NCBI RefSeq assembly: GCF_900103975.1
Contig: NZ_FNIR01000001.1
Coordinates: forward strand, 310,001 to 374,000
Direction: 5' to 3'
Length of the DNA stretch: 64,000 bases
Source of the DNA: Klenkia soli
GTDB lineage: Bacteria; Actinomycetota; Actinomycetes; Mycobacteriales; Geodermatophilaceae
Positions 8,131 through 16,068 of this stretch are shown one piece after another (position 1 is the stretch's first letter; the number at the start of each line of letters is the position of its first letter). Made by a program: the position numbers and the translations under genes. The notes below the pieces were generated by a model that searched no databases, had not been told where the DNA came from, and saw only the letters and a list, made by a program, of their open reading frames with translations.

Positions 8131-9546
8131 TCACCTGCCGACCAATCCGGTCTTGTTGATCAGGACGTCGAGCATCTCGTCCATGGCCGAGATGACCCGG
8201 CCCATGGCGGCGTAGGACTGCTTGAAGGTCAGCATGTTCGTCATCTCCTCGTCGAGGCTCACCCCGCTAATCGACTGCCGGGAGGCGTCGATCTGGGTCA
8301 CGATCGCCTCGGAGGACGCGGCGGTGGCGGTGGCCGCCGCTGCCGAGACCCCCATCCGCGTGATCATCGAGCGGTAGGTGGCGTCCGGGCCGGTCGTGGA
8401 CTGCGCGAGCTGGGCGATCTTGTCGGCGTTGCCGCCGTCGGCCGCGGCCTTGCCCTGGGCGTCCAGGCCGGTCACCTTGGAGGCGGCCAGCAGGTTGCCG
8501 TCGGTGAAGGCCAGCGCGATGTTCGCCGCGGTGACCGTCGTGCTGCCGTCGGTGGTGCCGAACAGCGGCGTCCCCGGGTTGCCGTTCTTGTCGCCGCCGG
8601 CGACCTGGAGGGCGTTCACCGACGACGCGATCGAGGCGGCCACGGTGTCCAGCTCGGTGCGCAGACCCGGCAGGACCGAGTTCAGGGCCGTGACCTGACC
8701 GCCCATCTGCCCGCCCGCGGATATCTGCCCACCGGGGGTAGCCCACAGGGCGACCGTCCCCGTGGCCCCGCCGGGCGAGGCAGCCGGACCGGTGAAGGAG
8801 ACCGTGCTCGCGTTCTTGCCCGACACCAGGGTCGCCCCGCCGACGACGACGTCGACGCTGCCGTCCTCCTTCGGGATCCCGGTGGCCCCGATGGTGTCGG
8901 CGAGCGTGCCGATGAGGACGTCCCGCTTGTCCTGGAGCTCGTTGGAGTCCAGGCCGTTGGCGGTGGCGGCCATGATCGAGCGGTTGAGCTCGGCGATCTG
9001 GGTCGTCGCGGAGTTCACGACGGTGAGCGAGTCGGCGACGTCCACCCGGGTGGAGTTCCACTGGGCGTCCAGCGCCTTGGCCGTGCTGGTGAGGCTGTTG
9101 ACCACCGAGCCGCTGGCCGCGATGACCGCGGTGCGGGCAGCCGGCTCGGTCGGGGTGCTGGCCAGCTGGCCCCACTTGGCCCAGGAGGAGCTCAGCGTGC
9201 TCGACAGCCCGGTGGTGCCCGGCTCGTTGAACGACAGCTCGGCCTGCGACCAGGTCGTGTCCAGCGCTGCGGCCTGGGCCGAGATCCCGTGCTCGAGCTG
9301 CCCGCGGCGCTCGAGGAAGGCGTCCCGGATCCGGGTGACCTTGTCCGCCGTCACGCCCTCGCCGACGCCGGAGGACGTCGCGTAGAGGCCGGAGATGGAG
9401 GACGCGGACAGCGACTGGAGGTCGGCGCGCTGCCGGGTGTAGCCGACGGTGGCCGAGTTGGCGACGTTCTGCGCGGTGACCTCGAGGGCCCGCTGCTGGG
9501 CCGACAGCGCGTGGGAGGCGACCCGCAGCGCGGAGAAGCCGCTCAC
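8131..9546 (-). CDS. flgK: Flagellar hook-associated protein FlgK (HAP1)
   Basis: FlgK is the first junction protein between hook and filament. Residues 1-40 contain FSALRVASHALSAQQRALEV and AQNVANSATVGYTRQRADL, the rod/hook family N-terminal motif. The C-terminus ends with SLDEEMTNMLTFKQSYAAMG and VISAMDEMLDVLINKTG, diagnostic for FlgK. The length is 471 residues. The GTG start overlaps the flgN stop (GTGA), showing tight coupling to its chaperone gene. It is predicted to be secreted by the flagellar export apparatus rather than by a signal peptide. Confidence 0.95.
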   Translation of the reverse strand: MSGFSALRVASHALSAQQRALEVTAQNVANSATVGYTRQRADLQSLSASSISGLYATSSGVGEGVTADKVTRIRDAFLERRGQLEHGISAQAAALDTTWSQAELSFNEPGTTGLSSTLSSSWAKWGQLASTPTEPAARTAVIAASGSVVNSLTSTAKALDAQWNSTRVDVADSLTVVNSATTQIAELNRSIMAATANGLDSNELQDKRDVLIGTLADTIGATGIPKEDGSVDVVVGGATLVSGKNASTVSFTGPAASPGGATGTVALWATPGGQISAGGQMGGQVTALNSVLPGLRTELDTVAASIASSVNALQVAGGDKNGNPGTPLFGTTDGSTTVTAANIALAFTDGNLLAASKVTGLDAQGKAAADGGNADKIAQLAQSTTGPDATYRSMITRMGVSAAAATATAASSEAIVTQIDASRQSISGVSLDEEMTNMLTFKQSYAAMGRVISAMDEMLDVLINKTGLVGR

Positions 9547-10028
9547 AGCGAGCCGTCCAGGGTCATCGAGCGGCTGTCGCGACCGGCGGTGCGACCGTTC
9601 GCCGTGTAGGTGCGGGTGCCGTCGGGACGGACCGACTGCAACGCCTGGTCGATGGCGGCGAGCCCCTGCTGGACGAGCTCCCGGTTGGCGTCGGAGAGCC
9701 CGCGCAGGTCGGCCACCAGCAGCAGCAGGGCCTCGTGGTGCTTGACCAGCAGGTCGTCCCACGGCGCCGGGGCGTGTGCGGCGATGGTGCGCAGCGAGGG
9801 GTCGGCGTCCAGGCCCAGGCCGGCCGCGATCACCTCGCCGACCGCGGCGCGCTCCACCTCGAGGGTGCGCAGCTGCTCGAGGACGACCTCGATCTCGTGC
9901 GCGATCCGGGGCAGCCAGCGGTTCTTGCCGGAGATGATCAGGTACTGCTTCTCCTCGGCCTTGAAGAGGAGCAGGTCCAGGAGCTCCTGCTCGCGCCAGA
10001 GCAGGGTCGACAGGTGCTGGAAGTCCAC
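9543..10028 (-). CDS. flgN: FlgN-like export chaperone for FlgK/FlgL
   Basis: This 161-residue, mostly helical protein sits directly before flgK with a 4-nt overlap, the standard place for FlgN. The sequence starts with MDFQHLSTLLWREQELLDLL and continues with LEQLRTLEVERAAVG, fitting the FlgN helical bundle with a LLxxEqeLLdlL signature. FlgN-type chaperones hold FlgK and FlgL in the cytoplasm before export. The start is GTG with GAGAGGAG about 6 nt upstream. The name rests on position and helix pattern more than on strict motifs. Confidence 0.82.
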   Translation of the reverse strand: MDFQHLSTLLWREQELLDLLLFKAEEKQYLIISGKNRWLPRIAHEIEVVLEQLRTLEVERAAVGEVIAAGLGLDADPSLRTIAAHAPAPWDDLLVKHHEALLLLVADLRGLSDANRELVQQGLAAIDQALQSVRPDGTRTYTANGRTAGRDSRSMTLDGSL

Positions 10029-10088
10029 CGCGTGCTCCTCTCGTCGTCGCCGTCCCGCGGTGCGGCTGCACCCCGGTTCTCGACGATT

Positions 10089-10117
10089 GCTTCGGCAGCA
10101 CCCCCGAGGGGCTCAAG
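10089..10117 (-). promoter_or_regulatory. Candidate sigma-28-type promoter for flgN-flgK-flgL
   Basis: Read on the minus strand: CTTGAG, 15 nt, GCCGAAGC. The -10 matches the sigma-28 GCCGATAA class in five or six positions. The -35 occupies exactly the six bases used on the plus strand as CTCAAG for the fliA promoter. The leader to the flgN start would be about 55 nt. Confidence 0.45.
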
Positions 10118-10140
10118 TCGAAGCACGAAGTTGCCGAGAG
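10112..10140 (+). promoter_or_regulatory. Candidate sigma-28-type promoter P1 for the fliA-type sigma gene
   Basis: CTCAAG, 15 nt, GCCGAGAG. The same hexamer and a similar spacing precede fliC and fliD, which are normal sigma-28 targets, so autoregulation of the sigma gene is suggested. Confidence 0.6.
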
Positions 10141-10143
10141 GGG

Positions 10144-10172
10144 GTCAGGTGTGACGCCTGGGACGCCGAGAT
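10144..10172 (+). promoter_or_regulatory. Candidate sigma-28-type promoter P2 for the fliA-type sigma gene
   Basis: GTCAGG, 15 nt, GCCGAGAT. The -10 box ends 8 nt before the GTG at 10181, so a transcript from here would be leaderless or nearly so. The same layout recurs at fliM and flhA. Confidence 0.5.
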
Positions 10173-10180
10173 AGAGCTTC

Positions 10181-11086
10181 GTGAACCCCCCTCGCCCGTC
10201 GCCTCCCCCGGCGGGTCCTGCAGCGCGGCGCAGCGATGCCGATGCGCTGGTCACCGCGCACCTGGCCCTGGCCCAGTACGCGGTGAACGCCGTCGCCGCA
10301 CGGATCTCGCTGCCGGCCCACGTCAGCCGCGACGACCTGCTCTCCTGCGCGCAGGTCGCGCTGGTCGAGGTCGCCCGCCGGTTCGACCCGGCCGCCGGGG
10401 CCACCTTCGCGACCTACGCCCTCCCCCGCCTGCAGGGCGCTGTCCTCGACGAGCTCCGGTCCGGCGACTGGGCCAGCCGCTCGGTGCGCGCAGCTGCCCG
10501 CCGGTCCGACGCGGCGGCCGACGTGCTGGCCGCCCGGTTGGGCCGCCCCCCGACGCGGGCCGAGCTCGCCGCCGAGCTCGGGGTGCCCACGCAGGAGCTG
10601 TCCGCCCTGCAGGTCGACGTGCACCGTGCCGTCCTGGTCAGCATCGACGCCGAGACCAACGACGAGGGCGGGACGTTCGACCTGCCGTCGCCCGGGGACT
10701 CCCCCGAGCGCGCCGTGGTCAACAGCGAGCGGGCCCGTCACCTCCACGAAGCGCTGGCCGCGCTGCCCGACCGGCTCGGCGAGGTGGTCGAGCGCAGTTT
10801 CTTCGGTGACGAATCACTGACCGACATCGCGGTCGACCTCGGGGTGACCCTCTCCCGCGTCTCGCAGATGCGTGCCCGGGCGCTGACCCTGCTGCACGCC
10901 GCGATGAGCGAGGTGTGGGAGGGCCGGGCCGTCGTCGCCGCCGGCGGTGTGCGGGCCCGCAACCAGCAGACCAGCTACGTGCAGCAGGTCGCCACCCGCA
11001 GCCGGCCGCACGTCGGCCGGGCCATGTACCCCCCGCCGCCGCGCTCCGGGGCGGCGGTGCGGGCGGCCTTCCACCGGCCCGCCTGA
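10181..11086 (+). CDS. fliA: Flagellar/WhiG-type RNA polymerase sigma factor (sigma-28 family)
   Basis: This factor directs RNA polymerase to flagellar promoters. Region 2 is clear: HLALAQYAVNAVAARI, VSRDDLLSCAQVALVEVA, RRFDPAAGATFATYALPRLQ and GAVLDELRSGDW. Region 3 follows (LGRPPTRAELAAELGV), then region 4 with a helix-turn-helix (LTDIAVDLGVTLSRVSQMRA, about residues 208-228). At 301 residues it is slightly longer than FliA (about 240-270) because of a basic, Pro-rich C-terminal tail. It could equally be named WhiG, but its place between flgN and fliC argues for a motility role. The start is GTG with no good Shine-Dalgarno sequence, consistent with a leaderless transcript from P2. Confidence 0.88.
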   Translation: MNPPRPSPPPAGPAARRSDADALVTAHLALAQYAVNAVAARISLPAHVSRDDLLSCAQVALVEVARRFDPAAGATFATYALPRLQGAVLDELRSGDWASRSVRAAARRSDAAADVLAARLGRPPTRAELAAELGVPTQELSALQVDVHRAVLVSIDAETNDEGGTFDLPSPGDSPERAVVNSERARHLHEALAALPDRLGEVVERSFFGDESLTDIAVDLGVTLSRVSQMRARALTLLHAAMSEVWEGRAVVAAGGVRARNQQTSYVQQVATRSRPHVGRAMYPPPPRSGAAVRAAFHRPA

Positions 11087-11089
11087 CCA

Positions 11090-11108
11090 TCTCCCCGACG
11101 TGGGGAGA
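11090..11108 (+). terminator. Short hairpin after the fliA-type gene
   Basis: A 7-bp stem (TCTCCCC/GGGGAGA) with a 5-nt loop starts 3 nt after the stop and is followed by an A-rich stretch rather than T. It is a modest terminator candidate separating the sigma gene from fliC. Confidence 0.45.
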
Positions 11109-11134
11109 ACGGCCGGGAAAAGTCGGGATTACGA

Positions 11135-11163
11135 CTCAAGACCCGACCCCCACCAGCCGTTAC
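11135..11163 (+). promoter_or_regulatory. Candidate sigma-28 promoter for flagellin
   Basis: CTCAAG, 15 nt, GCCGTTAC, about 70 nt before the fliC start. The predicted leader (about 11170-11232) holds GGA motifs at CACGGATG (11184-11191) and in the Shine-Dalgarno sequence AGGAGGATCA (11221-11230). These are possible CsrA sites. Confidence 0.65.
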
Positions 11164-11232
11164 CACTTCTGCACGGCCCGCAGCACGGATGCAGCGGGAA
11201 CCATCCAGCAGCCTTAATCCAGGAGGATCACC

Positions 11233-12519
11233 ATGGGCATGCGCATCAACACCAACACCGCGGCGATGAACGCCTACCGCAACCTGTCGGTCAACGACTC
11301 CGCGATGAACAAGTCGCTGGAGAAGCTGTCGTCGGGTTTCCGCATCAACCGCGCTGCGGACGACGCGGCCGGGCTGGCCATCTCCGAGGGCCTGAAGTCC
11401 CAGATCGGTGGCCTCAAGGTCGCCGTCCGCAACACCCAGGACGGCGTCAGCGTCGTGCAGACCGCTGAAGGTGCGCTGGCGGAGACCACCAGCATCCTGC
11501 AGCGCATGCGCGACCTGTCGGTGCAGGCCTCCAACGACGGCGGTCTCTCGACCGACGCCAAGAAGAACATCCAGTCCGAGATCGGCCAGCTCAACTCCGA
11601 GCTGAACCGCATCTCCACGACCACGAAGTTCAACGGCAAGGCCCTGCTCGACGGTTCCTACACCGGCACCTTCCAGGTCGGCGCCAACGCCAACGAGACC
11701 ATCAGCGTCGGTGTCGGCACGGCCATGGACGCCGCCAGCCTGGGCGTCGCCGGCATCAACGTGACCGGCACCGCCGGTGCCTACGGGGCCTCGGCCGCCT
11801 CGGGTGCCGCGCTGACCACCTTCACGACGAACGCGACCTCCGCGGCGTCCGGCTCGGTGGCCTTCACCGCGTCCGGTGCCTCCTCGGCCGCGATCGCCTT
11901 CACCGCGGGTGGTTCGGCGACCGACGCCATCGCCGTGGCCGAGTTCGACCGTCTCGACGGCACGATCTCCTTCGGCGGCAAGTCGTTCAACCTGGGCTCG
12001 GTGGACTACACCGGCGTCACGGCGGCCAGTGCCGCCCTGGCCAAGTTGAACACCGCGGCGAAGAGCGCCCTGGGTCTGTCCACCAACCCGTTCACCGTCG
12101 GCACCGACACCTCGCAGCTGAACTTCGGCGTCCGCGAGGCCGTGGCCGGCTACACCGGCACCGGCGGCATCGCGCTGGGCGGGGCGACGGCGACCGCGCA
12201 GAACATCGCGGCGGCGACCCCGACGTTCAGCCAGGCGTCCGGGGCGAGCGACGCGATCGCCAAGCTCGACACGGCCATCGCGAAGGTCTCCTCGCAGCGT
12301 GCCGACCTCGGTGCCCTGCAGAACCGGTTCGAGCACACCACCGCCAACCTGAACGTGGCCGTGGAGAACCTGACCGCCAGCAACTCGCGCATCGTCGACG
12401 TCGACATGGCGTCGGAGATGACCGAGTTCAGCAAGAACCAGATCCTGGTCCAGGCCGGCACCTCCATGCTGGCCCAGGCGAACCAGTCCTCGCAGTCGGT
12501 CCTCAAGCTCCTGCAGTGA
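11233..12519 (+). CDS. fliC: Flagellin
   Basis: This is the filament subunit, exported and polymerised under the FliD cap. The conserved N-terminal D0/D1 (MGMRINTNTAAMNAYRNLSV, LSSGFRINRAADDAAGLAIS, about residues 1-140) and C-terminal D1/D0 (NRFEHTTANLNVAVENLTAS, VDMASEMTEFSKNQILVQAG, about 355-428) are intact. The middle (about 150-345) is a low-complexity Ala/Thr/Ser surface domain. At 428 residues it is medium-sized. The start has a near-perfect AGGAGG 5 nt upstream; a second in-frame ATG two codons later is possible. A sigma-28-like promoter precedes it and a strong hairpin follows, so it is probably a single-gene unit, with CsrA control likely. Confidence 0.97.
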   Translation: MGMRINTNTAAMNAYRNLSVNDSAMNKSLEKLSSGFRINRAADDAAGLAISEGLKSQIGGLKVAVRNTQDGVSVVQTAEGALAETTSILQRMRDLSVQASNDGGLSTDAKKNIQSEIGQLNSELNRISTTTKFNGKALLDGSYTGTFQVGANANETISVGVGTAMDAASLGVAGINVTGTAGAYGASAASGAALTTFTTNATSAASGSVAFTASGASSAAIAFTAGGSATDAIAVAEFDRLDGTISFGGKSFNLGSVDYTGVTAASAALAKLNTAAKSALGLSTNPFTVGTDTSQLNFGVREAVAGYTGTGGIALGGATATAQNIAAATPTFSQASGASDAIAKLDTAIAKVSSQRADLGALQNRFEHTTANLNVAVENLTASNSRIVDVDMASEMTEFSKNQILVQAGTSMLAQANQSSQSVLKLLQ

Positions 12520-12557
12520 GCTGAGGCGGGAGGAACACCCGCAGCACAGCACTCCCG

Positions 12558-12591
12558 GTGAGGGGGGTGGCCACCAGGCCACCCCCCTCAC
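12558..12591 (+). terminator. Strong terminator hairpin after flagellin
   Basis: A perfect 15-bp stem (GTGAGGGGGGTGGCC with its complement) closes on the tetraloop ACCA, 38 nt after the fliC stop. No T-run follows, but the stem is very stable. Confidence 0.8.
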
Positions 12592-12634
12592 TGCTGTTGC
12601 CACCCCACCCGGACGGGTTGGTGCACGCACTCGG

Positions 12635-12662
12635 CTCAAGTCCGGGCGCGGGACGCCGATCA
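12635..12662 (+). promoter_or_regulatory. Candidate sigma-28 promoter for fliD-fliS
   Basis: CTCAAG, 14 nt, GCCGATCA, about 45 nt upstream of the fliD ATG and directly after the fliC terminator. This is the best -10 match in the set. Confidence 0.65.
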
Positions 12663-12708
12663 CCACAGAGCACACCGATGACGGAACGGGAACGGAGAGG
12701 ACAGCGAC

Positions 12709-14142
12709 ATGGTCACCCTGGGAGTCGACGGGCTGGTCTCCGGCCTCGACACGACATCGATCATCACCAACCTGATGAGCGTGGAGGCGCAGCCGCAGAC
12801 GCTGCTGAAGAGCCAGCTCTCCGCCACGCAGGCCAAGGCGACGGCCTACCGGACGGTGAACACCCGCTTCGACGCCATCCGCTCCGCCGCGGAGGCGCTC
12901 ACCAGCACCAGCCTGGCCGCGGCCCGGTCGGCGAGCAGCACGAACTCGACGGTGACGGCCAGCGCGACGAGCAGCGCGGTCGACGGCTCGAGCGTCAGCT
13001 TCCGGGTCGAGCAGCTCGCCACGGCCAAGCAGGTCACCAGCCTCGAGAAGTGGTCCTCCCCGACCGCCCGGGCCGACGAGCAGCCCAAGCCGGTGTGGCC
13101 GATCAAGGTGCTCGACAGCACCGGTGCCACCGTGGGCTCGATCGTGATCCCGGCCAACGCGACGCTCACCGACGCCGTCAGCGCGATCAACGCCAGCGGG
13201 TACGGCGTGCACGCCACGATCGTCCAGCTCGCGGCGAACCAGTTCCGGCTCCAGGTGAGCAGCGACGGGACCGGGACCGACGGCGCACGCACGCTGCAGG
13301 GTGCCGACGAGACCGCCGACGACCCGCAGTCGCAGACCGTCGGGACCGCCGAGTCGGGGTTCCAGCGCAGCCGGGACGCCGTCAACGCCCAGATCTCGAT
13401 CGACGGCACCGGCTACGTCCGGGAGTCCTCCACCAACACCTTCGCCGACCTGATGACCGGGGTCTCGGTGACGGTCAGCAAGGCCGACCCCACCGCCACC
13501 TCGCCCACCACCATCAGCGTCGGGGTGGACGGCTCGGCCATCGCGGCCAAGGTCAAGGCCCTGGTCGACGCCGCCAACGGCGCGCTGGGCGTCATCAAGG
13601 GGTACACGGTGTCCACCGCCGGCTCCGCCGTCGCGACCCTGCAGGGCGACCGCGCGCTGGTGCAGCTGGGCGACTCGGTCATGGACGCCGTCTCCTCCGC
13701 GATCGGCGGCAAGAGCCTGAGCACCTTGGGGCTGCAGCTGAACAAGGACGGCACGCTCTCCTTCGACAGCGGGAAGTTCACCGCCACGCTGGCCAGCGAC
13801 CCCACCACGGTGAACCGGTTGCTCAGCGGGGTGCCGGCGACCACGACCGACGGCGTCACCACGGCTGCGGTTCCCGGCTTCGCCGACAAGATCGCCGCCC
13901 TGGCCAAGGCGGCCAGCAACTCCTCCACCGGCACGCTGGTGCAGCTGGCCAACGGCAGGGACACGCTGGCCAACGCCATCCAGGACAAGATCGACGGCTG
14001 GGACATCCGCCTGGCCAACCGCAAGGACACGTTGACCAAGCAGTTCACCGCGCTCGAGACGGCGCTGTCGACGATCAAGAACCAGGCCTCCTGGCTCAGC
14101 TCGCAGATCAACCAGCTGTACAACCCCAACAAGTCGTCCTGA
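12709..14142 (+). CDS. fliD: Flagellar filament cap protein FliD (HAP2)
   Basis: FliD caps the filament tip and helps flagellin fold into place. The N-terminus (LGVDGLVSGLDTTSIITNLM, EAQPQTLLKSQLSATQAK) is the diagnostic FliD domain. The C-terminus (IDGWDIRLANRKDTLTKQFT, ALETALSTIKNQASWLSSQI) is the matching coiled coil. At 477 residues it has the usual size. The ATG has GAGAGGA about 7 nt upstream. It is followed by fliS after 34 nt, the usual order. Confidence 0.95.
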   Translation: MVTLGVDGLVSGLDTTSIITNLMSVEAQPQTLLKSQLSATQAKATAYRTVNTRFDAIRSAAEALTSTSLAAARSASSTNSTVTASATSSAVDGSSVSFRVEQLATAKQVTSLEKWSSPTARADEQPKPVWPIKVLDSTGATVGSIVIPANATLTDAVSAINASGYGVHATIVQLAANQFRLQVSSDGTGTDGARTLQGADETADDPQSQTVGTAESGFQRSRDAVNAQISIDGTGYVRESSTNTFADLMTGVSVTVSKADPTATSPTTISVGVDGSAIAAKVKALVDAANGALGVIKGYTVSTAGSAVATLQGDRALVQLGDSVMDAVSSAIGGKSLSTLGLQLNKDGTLSFDSGKFTATLASDPTTVNRLLSGVPATTTDGVTTAAVPGFADKIAALAKAASNSSTGTLVQLANGRDTLANAIQDKIDGWDIRLANRKDTLTKQFTALETALSTIKNQASWLSSQINQLYNPNKSS

Positions 14143-14176
14143 CCGCACGCTCCCCCGACGCCCAGGAGATCCCCGA

Positions 14177-14560
14177 ATGACCGCCGCCCTGCGCGCCCGC
14201 TTCGTCAACGAGTCGGTCGCCACCGCCTCGCCGCAGCGACTGCTCGTGATGCTCTACGACCGGCTCGCCCTGGACCTGCAGCGGGCGCAGACCGCGCTCG
14301 GCGAGGGCGACCGGGTGGGCGCCAGCGAGCTGCTGATGCACGCGCAGGACATCGTCCTGGAGCTGCACAGCACCCTGCGGGTTGAGGAGTGGGACGGCGG
14401 CCCGGCCCTGTCCTCGCTCTACAACTGGATCTACGGGGAGCTCGTGCTGGCCAACGTCAAGGGCGACGCCCGCCGGGTGGCCGACTGCCGCACCGTCGTC
14501 GAGCCGCTGCGCGACGCCTGGGCCGAGGCCGCGGCGATGCTGGCCTCCGGTTCGGCATGA
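14177..14560 (+). CDS. fliS: Flagellin export chaperone FliS
   Basis: FliS binds the flagellin C-terminus and prevents early polymerisation. The protein shows ALRARFVNESVATASPQRLL, VMLYDRLALDLQRAQTAL, and VLANVKGDARRVADCRTVVE with VEPLRDAWAEA, all in the FliS helical bundle. The common FliS YQxN start is RFVN here. Its 127 residues are typical. CAGGAG lies upstream of the ATG. Its stop overlaps the next gene's start (ATGA). Confidence 0.9.
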   Translation: MTAALRARFVNESVATASPQRLLVMLYDRLALDLQRAQTALGEGDRVGASELLMHAQDIVLELHSTLRVEEWDGGPALSSLYNWIYGELVLANVKGDARRVADCRTVVEPLRDAWAEAAAMLASGSA

Positions 14561-14982
14561 GTCTGTCCGCGCTCTCGGGCGTGGGCGGCCAGGACTACCG
14601 ACCCGCGCCGGCCGTGCAGGCCGAGGACGCCGGCGGGGGCGGTGGTCGCCGGCACGCCGACCGGCAGCCGCAGACCTGGTCGGAGGCCCTCGACGAGATC
14701 GAGGACGACACCCACCGGGCCGAGACCACCCTGGCCCACGCGACCCCCGAGGAGATCGCGGCCTGGGGACGACGGTCCAGCGACTGGGTCCCGCCCTCGG
14801 GCCTGGGCCCCCTGCCCGCCGACCTGCGCGAGCGGGCCGCCCGGCTGCTGCAGCACCAGCTGGCCGTGGCCGAGGCCCTGGTCGAGGGGATCACCCAGTC
14901 CCGCCGGCAGCGCGACCTCGCCGCCCGGATGTCCCAGGCACCGTCCCGCCCCACCTCGTCGTTCATCGACCGCCCGGTCTGA
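14557..14982 (+). CDS. Hypothetical protein in the FliT position
   Basis: This 141-residue protein is translationally coupled to fliS by an ATGA overlap. The first 40 residues look disordered and Gly-rich. The rest is helical (SEALDEIEDDTHRAETTLAH, LRERAARLLQHQLAVAEALV). In other bacteria the gene after fliS is often fliT, a chaperone for FliD. The length and helix content fit such a role, but I see no FliT signature, so the link is inference from position. A terminator with a T-run follows. Confidence 0.7.
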   Translation: MSLSALSGVGGQDYRPAPAVQAEDAGGGGGRRHADRQPQTWSEALDEIEDDTHRAETTLAHATPEEIAAWGRRSSDWVPPSGLGPLPADLRERAARLLQHQLAVAEALVEGITQSRRQRDLAARMSQAPSRPTSSFIDRPV

Positions 14983-15022
14983 CCCCGGCCGGCACCACCC
15001 GGTTCGGCCAGATCCACCAACG

Positions 15023-15057
15023 CACCCCGCAGCGCCCACCGCGCTGTGGGGTGTTTT
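15023..15057 (+). terminator. Canonical intrinsic terminator with T-run
   Basis: A 13-bp stem (CACCCCGCAGCGC with GCGCTGTGGGGTG, one G-T wobble) closes on a 5-nt loop and is followed by TTTT. It ends the fliD-fliS unit. Confidence 0.85.
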
Positions 15058-15086
15058 GTCGTTGCGGACCCGATCAGGGCACACAA

Positions 15087-15114
15087 CTCAACATCAGCGA
15101 GCCGGTGCCGATGG
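15087..15114 (+). promoter_or_regulatory. Candidate flagellar promoter P1 for the flgB operon
   Basis: CTCAAC, 14 nt, GCCGATGG. It sits in the 328-nt gap between the fliS unit and flgB, downstream of the terminator. Apart from that terminator and the two promoter candidates I see nothing else in this gap. Confidence 0.55.
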
Positions 15115-15187
15115 TGGAGTCACAGCCACATCCGTCCCGCTGACCCACCGCGCACCGGCCGTCACGCACGTCGCCACGGTCCCGGTG

Positions 15188-15216
15188 GTCATCATGGGCC
15201 TCTCGACTGCCGATGA
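15188..15216 (+). promoter_or_regulatory. Candidate flagellar promoter P2 for the flgB operon
   Basis: GTCATC, 15 nt, GCCGATGA, about 95 nt before flgB. The -35 differs from CTCAAG but shares the TCA core with those at fliM and flhA. Confidence 0.45.
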
Positions 15217-15310
15217 AGCGTGCACGCGGCGGACCACCTCACCGAGGTCCGCCCGGGACGCCGGAGGCTCGAGACATGTACCGCTGCACCCCCTGTCGGG
15301 CGGCCACCCG

Positions 15311-15664
15311 ATGATCGCGATCTCGGACCGGACGATGACCGCGCTGCACGCCGCCCTGAGCGGTCTCTCGCAGCGTCAGCGGGTCAGCAGCGACAACATC
15401 GCCAACATCAACACCCCCGGTTTCCTCGCCGGCCGGACCGACTTCGAGTCCACGCTGCGCTCCGAGATCGCCGACGGCACCACCCCGACGATCTCCGGCG
15501 GCACGGTCAGCCGGTCGCTGGCCGCCACGCGGACCGACGGCAACAACGTCGACCTGGACTCCGAGACCGTCATCGCCACCGAGACCGGCCTGCGCTACCA
15601 GCTCGCCATCTCCGCCCTGAACGGCAAGTACGACCTGCTGAGCGCCGCGATGAGGACCTCATGA
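15311..15664 (+). CDS. flgB: Flagellar basal-body rod protein FlgB
   Basis: FlgB is a proximal rod subunit exported by the flagellar apparatus. The family signature is present: LHAALSGLSQRQRVSSDNIA followed by NINTPGFLAGRTDFE. The C-terminus (YQLAISALNGKYDLLSAAMR) also fits. At 117 residues it is of normal length. The start was placed at the ATG where homology begins; the ribosome site (GGGCGG) is weak. It opens a long operon in which nearly every junction overlaps. Confidence 0.9.
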   Translation: MIAISDRTMTALHAALSGLSQRQRVSSDNIANINTPGFLAGRTDFESTLRSEIADGTTPTISGGTVSRSLAATRTDGNNVDLDSETVIATETGLRYQLAISALNGKYDLLSAAMRTS

Positions 15665-16068
15665 GCACGTTCGACGCACTCCGCATCGCGGGGTCCGGGA
15701 TGACGCTGCACCGCAAGTACCTCGACGCGGTCTCGGACAACATCGCCAACATCAACACCGCCGCGGCACCCGACCAGGAGGCGTTCAAGGAGCGCTTCGT
15801 GGTCGCCCAGGCCGTGGACTACGGATCGGGCACCGGCGGTGTCCGGGTCGCCGGGGCCGCGTTCGGCAGCTCCGAGGGCAAGCTCGTCTACTCCCCCGAC
15901 AACCCGCTCGCCGACGAGGGCGGGTACGTGCGGATGCCCGACATCGACCTGGGCACCCAGATGACGAACATGATGATCGCCCAGCGCGGCTACCAGGCCA
16001 ACATCAGCGCGATCTCCCGGGCCACCGAGGCCTACAACGCCGCTCTCTCGCTCGGGAAGAACCTGTGA
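15661..16068 (+). CDS. flgC: Flagellar basal-body rod protein FlgC
   Basis: FlgC is a rod subunit next to FlgB. The motifs are FDALRIAGSGMTLHRKYLDA, VSDNIANINTAAAPDQEAFK and, at the C-terminus, MTNMMIAQRGYQANISAIS with a closing helix. The NxxNxxTxxx motif is slightly altered to NINTAAAP. At 135 residues it is normal. The start overlaps the flgB stop (ATGA). Confidence 0.93.
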   Translation: MSTFDALRIAGSGMTLHRKYLDAVSDNIANINTAAAPDQEAFKERFVVAQAVDYGSGTGGVRVAGAAFGSSEGKLVYSPDNPLADEGGYVRMPDIDLGTQMTNMMIAQRGYQANISAISRATEAYNAALSLGKNL

